Assembly: GCA_018224415.1 (NCBI GenBank)
Contig: JAGTUZ010000214.1
Location: 1-16,632, forward strand
Reading direction: 5' to 3'
Source of the DNA: Bacteroidota bacterium
GTDB lineage: Bacteria > Bacteroidota > Ignavibacteria > SZUA-365
DNA: 16,632 nt
Shown here: positions 13,670 through 16,632 of the stretch, piece by piece
Numbering within the stretch: the stretch's first letter is position 1
Layout of the letters: every line of letters begins with the position of its first letter
Made by a program: the position numbers and the translations under genes
The notes under the pieces: generated by a model
Told to the model about the DNA's origin: nothing
The model's database searches: none
Seen by the model: the letters and a program-made list of their open reading frames with translations, nothing else

Positions 13670-14941
13670 ATGGCCAGCCATCTTTTCCAGAACGCGCGTA
13701 TCGTTGACCCCGTCACGCAGACCGACACGCAGAAAGACATCCTCGTTGTCGACGGCGTGATCGAACGCATCGCCGAATCCATCTCCGCTCCGGACGCTGA
13801 AACCGTCGACCTGCGCGGGAAAATCATCGCTCCCGGTTTCTGCGACATGCACGTGCATTTCCGCGAACCCGGACACGAACACAAGGAAGACATCGCAAGC
13901 GGCGCCGCGGCCGCGGCCGCCGGCGGATTCACCGCCGTCGCCTGCATGCCCAACACCGACCCGACCATCGACAACGCGTCGGTGGCGGGCTTCATCTATC
14001 AAAAAGGTCGCGGCCTCGCCGTCGACGTGTATCCCATCGGCGCGATCACGAAAGGACGCAAGGGCGAGTCCATCGCTCCGATGATCGAACTGCGTGATGC
14101 GGGCGTGGTCGGCTTCTCCGATGACGGCAGTCCCGTACACAACACCAAAGTGCTGCGCACCGCGCTCGAATACGCCTCAATGCTCGACCTGCCGCTGATC
14201 CAGCACGCGGAAGACCCCTTCCTCTTTGCCGGCGGCGCGATGAACGAAAGCGTGGTCTCCACCGAACTCGGCCTCCCTACCATCCCCCGGCTGTCGGAAG
14301 ACGCGATCGTGCAACGCGACATCCTTTTCACCGAGTACGTGGGCGGTTGCTACCATCTCGCCCACATGAGCACCGTCGGCGCAGCCGAATCGGTGCGGAA
14401 CGCAAAAGCGCGAGGACTGCGCGTGACCAGTGAGGTCGCGCCGCATCATTTCACCCTGACCGACGACGTGGTCCGCAGCTACGATTCGAATGTGAAAATG
14501 AATCCCCCGCTGCGCACGGCCGACGACGTACGCGCGATGAAGGAAGCGCTGCGCGACGGCACCGCCGACGCCATCGCCACCGACCATGCGCCGCATGCCG
14601 GCTTCGAAAAGGAAGTTGAATTCGTGTACGCGCCCTTCGGTATCGTTGGTCTCGAAACTGCGGTGGGCCTGGCCGTCACCGAGTTGCTGCTTGAGGACTG
14701 GCTGACACTGCCGCAGCTGATCGAGAAGCTCTCGACCAATCCACGACGCATCCTGCGCCTGCCCGAACTGCGCATCGCCGAAGGCGAGAAGGCCAACCTG
14801 ACCTTCCTCGATCTCGAGGTACAATGGGTGGTCAACGCCGGGGCCTTCCGCTCGAAGTCGCGGAACACTCCCTTCCACGGGCGCTCGCTCACCGGTCGTC
14901 CGCTCGGCATCTACAACAACGGTCAGCTTTTCCTCGCCTGA
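13670..14941 (+). CDS. pyrC: Dihydroorotase, class I
   Basis: Zinc amidohydrolase that cyclises carbamoyl-aspartate to dihydroorotate. 423 aa, normal for class I. Metal and catalytic residues line up with Aquifex aeolicus numbering within one or two residues: D59-x-H61-x-H63 in DMHVHFREPG, D151/D152 in GFSDDGSPV, H179 in IQHAED, H232 in AHMST, D305 in ATDHAPH; MNPPLR (277-282) precedes the last. The end has the typical KANLTFLD and PFHGRSLTGRP. All catalytic residues are present, so it should be an active enzyme, not a pseudo-dihydroorotase. It is last in the cinA-pyrRBC group; the gap of 100 nt after it contains a weak hairpin (14955-14974) without a U tract. Confidence 0.97.
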   Translation: MASHLFQNARIVDPVTQTDTQKDILVVDGVIERIAESISAPDAETVDLRGKIIAPGFCDMHVHFREPGHEHKEDIASGAAAAAAGGFTAVACMPNTDPTIDNASVAGFIYQKGRGLAVDVYPIGAITKGRKGESIAPMIELRDAGVVGFSDDGSPVHNTKVLRTALEYASMLDLPLIQHAEDPFLFAGGAMNESVVSTELGLPTIPRLSEDAIVQRDILFTEYVGGCYHLAHMSTVGAAESVRNAKARGLRVTSEVAPHHFTLTDDVVRSYDSNVKMNPPLRTADDVRAMKEALRDGTADAIATDHAPHAGFEKEVEFVYAPFGIVGLETAVGLAVTELLLEDWLTLPQLIEKLSTNPRRILRLPELRIAEGEKANLTFLDLEVQWVVNAGAFRSKSRNTPFHGRSLTGRPLGIYNNGQLFLA

Positions 14942-15029
14942 GCAGAGGACGTACGGGTTCGACAAGCGGAACCCCGCGGCACATCGGTGCATTCAAGACG
15001 ATTGTCTTTATCCATCACACCATAGCAAC

Positions 15030-15035
15030 GAGGAA
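15030..15035 (+). promoter_or_regulatory. Shine-Dalgarno deciding the lipoprotein start
   Basis: GAGGAA is 6 nt before ATG 15042 but directly abuts the alternative ATG at 15036, so the internal ATG is favoured. Confidence 0.7.
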
Positions 15036-15041
15036 ATGTCC

Positions 15042-15674
15042 ATGAAATACACGTTACTGCTGCTCGCGTTTGCCCTTCTGACCGCCTGTGGTTCGAAGAA
15101 GGATGAACAGATTGACACCCAGGACGGCGCCATGACCGGCATGGCGGAAGGATCGCTCTCGGGCGAAATCATCACTGCCGATGCAGGATATATCATCAAC
15201 AACGCCGGCATCGCCGAGGAAGGCGAAAACGCCGCCTTCTCGATCAAGGGCGTCATGCGCCTGAAGGAAGCACCGTCACAGGTGCTCATCGTGCGGACAC
15301 AGAGTGCCGACGGAACCTCGACGGAAATGCTCGCGCTCGAGTTTCCCACCTTCGCCGACGGTACGGCGCTGGAATACCCGGGCGAGCAAGGCCGCGCCGC
15401 CTTCTGGCTGTTCGGCATCAACGGAGCGAAGGAAGAAATCATGCATCGCACCGGCGACGTCCGTGGCAGCCTGCGTCTGCTCAAGACCGATGCAGCGGAG
15501 AACGCGCTCGGACTCTCGCGTTCGGTGACCGACGGCATCGGCGAAATGGAAATCGTTGTCACGGGCATCGACACGCATGGACTCAACGTCCCGGGCGAAA
15601 AGAAATACGCCGCCCGCTACCGTCTCCCGATGATCACTCTCGACGAGTTCGCACGTTTCAACCAGCCGATCTGA
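15042..15674 (+). CDS. Predicted lipoprotein of unknown function
   Basis: 210-aa exported lipoprotein I do not recognise. MKYTLLLLAFALLTAC is a lipoprotein signal with lipobox LTAC (C16), followed by GSKKDEQ, which lacks an inner-membrane-retention Asp at +2. The mature part is rich in beta-strand-like stretches: a possible SGEIITADAGYIIN (37-50), VLIVRTQSADG, FWLFGINGAKEEIMHRTGDVRGSLRLL, MEIVVTGIDTHGLNVPGEKKYAARYRLP. No enzymatic motif or repeats visible. The start is chosen from its Shine-Dalgarno rather than the ATG two codons earlier. It stands alone between the pyr operon and a hairpin; no promoter was identified in the 100 nt before it. Confidence 0.8.
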   Translation: MKYTLLLLAFALLTACGSKKDEQIDTQDGAMTGMAEGSLSGEIITADAGYIINNAGIAEEGENAAFSIKGVMRLKEAPSQVLIVRTQSADGTSTEMLALEFPTFADGTALEYPGEQGRAAFWLFGINGAKEEIMHRTGDVRGSLRLLKTDAAENALGLSRSVTDGIGEMEIVVTGIDTHGLNVPGEKKYAARYRLPMITLDEFARFNQPI

Positions 15675-15695
15675 GCACCGGCCCCGCGTGAAACC

Positions 15696-15712
15696 TTGAT
15701 TTTCGTATATTG
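15696..15712 (+). promoter_or_regulatory. Promoter-like AT-rich element before the family-2 glycosyltransferase
   Basis: TTGATTTTCGTATATTG stands out in GC-rich surroundings. TATATTG resembles a -7/-10 box (one T short of TAnnTTTG), and TTGATTTT also occurs at the cinA promoter, though there with normal 19-nt spacing. No upstream box at standard distance was found, so support is weak. Confidence 0.35.
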
Positions 15713-15746
15713 CGAAGGGCAGGCAGACGCCTGCCCTTCGTTTGTT
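15713..15746 (+). terminator. Perfect 12-bp hairpin followed by a short U run
   Basis: CGAAGGGCAGGC (15713-15724) and GCCTGCCCTTCG (15729-15740) pair without mismatch around a 4-nt loop (AGAC) and are followed by TTTGTT. It lies 38 nt after the lipoprotein stop and 38 nt before the glycosyltransferase start, so it most likely ends the lipoprotein transcript. If the AT-rich box just before it is a promoter, the hairpin would also be at the 5' end of the glycosyltransferase mRNA. Confidence 0.7.
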
Positions 15747-15778
15747 CCATCCGGAATCCCATCAACCCGGAAACAGCC

Positions 15779-16632
15779 ATGCCCAACGACGCCGCGGGAG
15801 CGCGGCCCGACATTTCGGTTGTGATCGTCAGTTACAACGTTCGCGACCTGCTGGAAAGCTGCCTGCAGTCCCTGTACACGGCGCTGGCCGGCATCTCGCA
15901 TGAAGTGTTCGTGGTTGACAATCGCTCTGACGATGGTACGGTCGACATGCTGCGACACCGCTTTCCGCAGGTGTCCCTCATTGCCAGCGAGAAAAATCTT
16001 GGCTTCGCAGGGGGCAACAACCTTGCGCTCGCACATGCCAGCGGCGAGCTCCTGCTGCTGCTCAATCCCGACACGCTGGTGCAGGAAGATACGGTCTCGA
16101 CCATGCAACGCTTTTTCCGGGAAAACGGCGATGTGGGCATGGCCAGCTGCAAGATCATCAAGCCCGACGGCAGTCTCGAACTGGCCTGCCGCCGCAGCTT
16201 CCCCTCCCCCTGGGTGTCGTTCACCAAGCTCAGTGGACTGAGCACGCTGTTCCCGAAATCCCCGCTGTTCGCCCGCTACAATCTTACCTATCTGAGCGAG
16301 GACGAGTCCTACGAAGTCGACGCCATCTCCGGATCCTTCATGATGCTGCGCCACACGGTGTACGAGGCAATTGGCGGACTCGACGAATCGTATTTCATGT
16401 ACGGCGAGGACCTCGATTACTGCTATCGCACGCAGAAGGCGGGCTGGAAGCTGGCGTACGTCCCCGACACGAAAATCATCCACTACGGCGGCGAAAGCAC
16501 GAAGCGCAGCAGCATCGACGCGCACGCGGAGTTTTACCGTGCGATGCAGGTGTTCGCACGAAAAAACCTTGGCCTCTCTTCGATGACGCTGGGGATCATT
16601 TCTGTCGGCATCCGGATGCGCCTCGCACTGGC
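15779..16632 (+). CDS. Family-2 glycosyltransferase (rhamnosyltransferase-like), cut by window end
   Basis: Inverting GT-A glycosyltransferase; 284 codons present and the frame is open at the window end. Motifs in order: DISVVIVSYNVRDLLESCLQ (11-30), VVDNRSDDGT (45-54), the glycine-rich EKNLGFAGGNNLAL (71-84), the metal/donor-binding LLLLNPDT (92-99, D98), SGSFMMLRH (184-192) and the acceptor/catalytic region GGLDESYFMYGEDLDYCYR (199-217, E210/D211), then IIHYGGES. This NPD plus GEDxDYCxR arrangement is typical of dTDP-rhamnosyltransferase-like GT2 enzymes in cell-surface polysaccharide synthesis; the actual sugar is not deducible. Hydrophobic stretch at 269-284 may begin a C-terminal membrane segment. 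GGAA 6 nt before the ATG is a modest Shine-Dalgarno. Confidence 0.92.
   Translation, partial: MPNDAAGARPDISVVIVSYNVRDLLESCLQSLYTALAGISHEVFVVDNRSDDGTVDMLRHRFPQVSLIASEKNLGFAGGNNLALAHASGELLLLLNPDTLVQEDTVSTMQRFFRENGDVGMASCKIIKPDGSLELACRRSFPSPWVSFTKLSGLSTLFPKSPLFARYNLTYLSEDESYEVDAISGSFMMLRHTVYEAIGGLDESYFMYGEDLDYCYRTQKAGWKLAYVPDTKIIHYGGESTKRSSIDAHAEFYRAMQVFARKNLGLSSMTLGIISVGIRMRLAL

Noticed and set aside
14955..14974. GGGTTC/GAACCC hairpin after pyrC as a terminator
   Set aside because: Only 6 bp with an 8-nt loop and no U tract; not strong enough to call.

Overview
The window is ordinary chromosomal sequence of high GC content (about 60% by eye) from a Gram-negative-type bacterium. Several things point to the Bacteroidota/Chlorobiota/Ignavibacteria-like (FCB) part of the tree. 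The clearest promoter, upstream of cinA, carries TATATTTG, a perfect match to the Bacteroidota -7 consensus TAnnTTTG, with a TTG box 19 nt upstream. The envelope genes are of Gram-negative type (Wzc-like BY-kinase, SLBB export protein, lipoprotein). There is a diverged second EF-G. Ribosome binding sites are mixed: some strong Shine-Dalgarno sequences and many weak ones. The placement is an inference; no rRNA or other phylogenetic marker is present.

Layout. Positions 1-10710 are entirely minus-strand and 10905-16632 entirely plus-strand, meeting at a divergent intergenic region. Minus strand, in transcription order from 10710: an EF-G2-type GTPase, directly abutted by a small SLBB polysaccharide-export protein and a Wzc-like BY-kinase/chain-length regulator, ending in a terminator that overlaps the kinase stop codon; tryptophanase with its own promoter and downstream hairpin; a family-4 glycosyltransferase; a block of 20-bp tandem repeats and a promoter; a secreted beta-propeller protein; and, 1 nt after it, a LarA-type nickel-dependent racemase cut by the window start.

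Plus strand: cinA-pyrR-pyrB-pyrC, closely packed (4-bp overlap, 27-nt gap, 3-nt gap), forms a pyrimidine operon headed by the NMN-amidase-type CinA. After it come an unrecognised lipoprotein, a perfect 12-bp hairpin, and a family-2 glycosyltransferase cut by the window end.

How the genes work together: PyrB and PyrC make carbamoyl-aspartate and then dihydroorotate, with PyrR as likely regulator or uracil salvage enzyme. The SLBB protein, BY-kinase and the two glycosyltransferases are parts of surface polysaccharide assembly, although no polymerase, flippase or complete biosynthesis cluster is present. TnaA and LarA are stand-alone catabolic enzymes. No tRNA, rRNA, CRISPR, insertion sequence or phage gene was seen. 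No stretch over 300 bases lacks a gene; the longest gap (2511-2739) holds the tandem repeat and a promoter.

The window looks mostly like housekeeping and envelope genes. I did not find a clearly new multi-gene defence or mobile system. The points most worth following are the phased 20-bp repeats, the EF-G2/export-gene coupling with altered GTPase motifs, the reduced SLBB protein, and the duplicated promoter element before tnaA.
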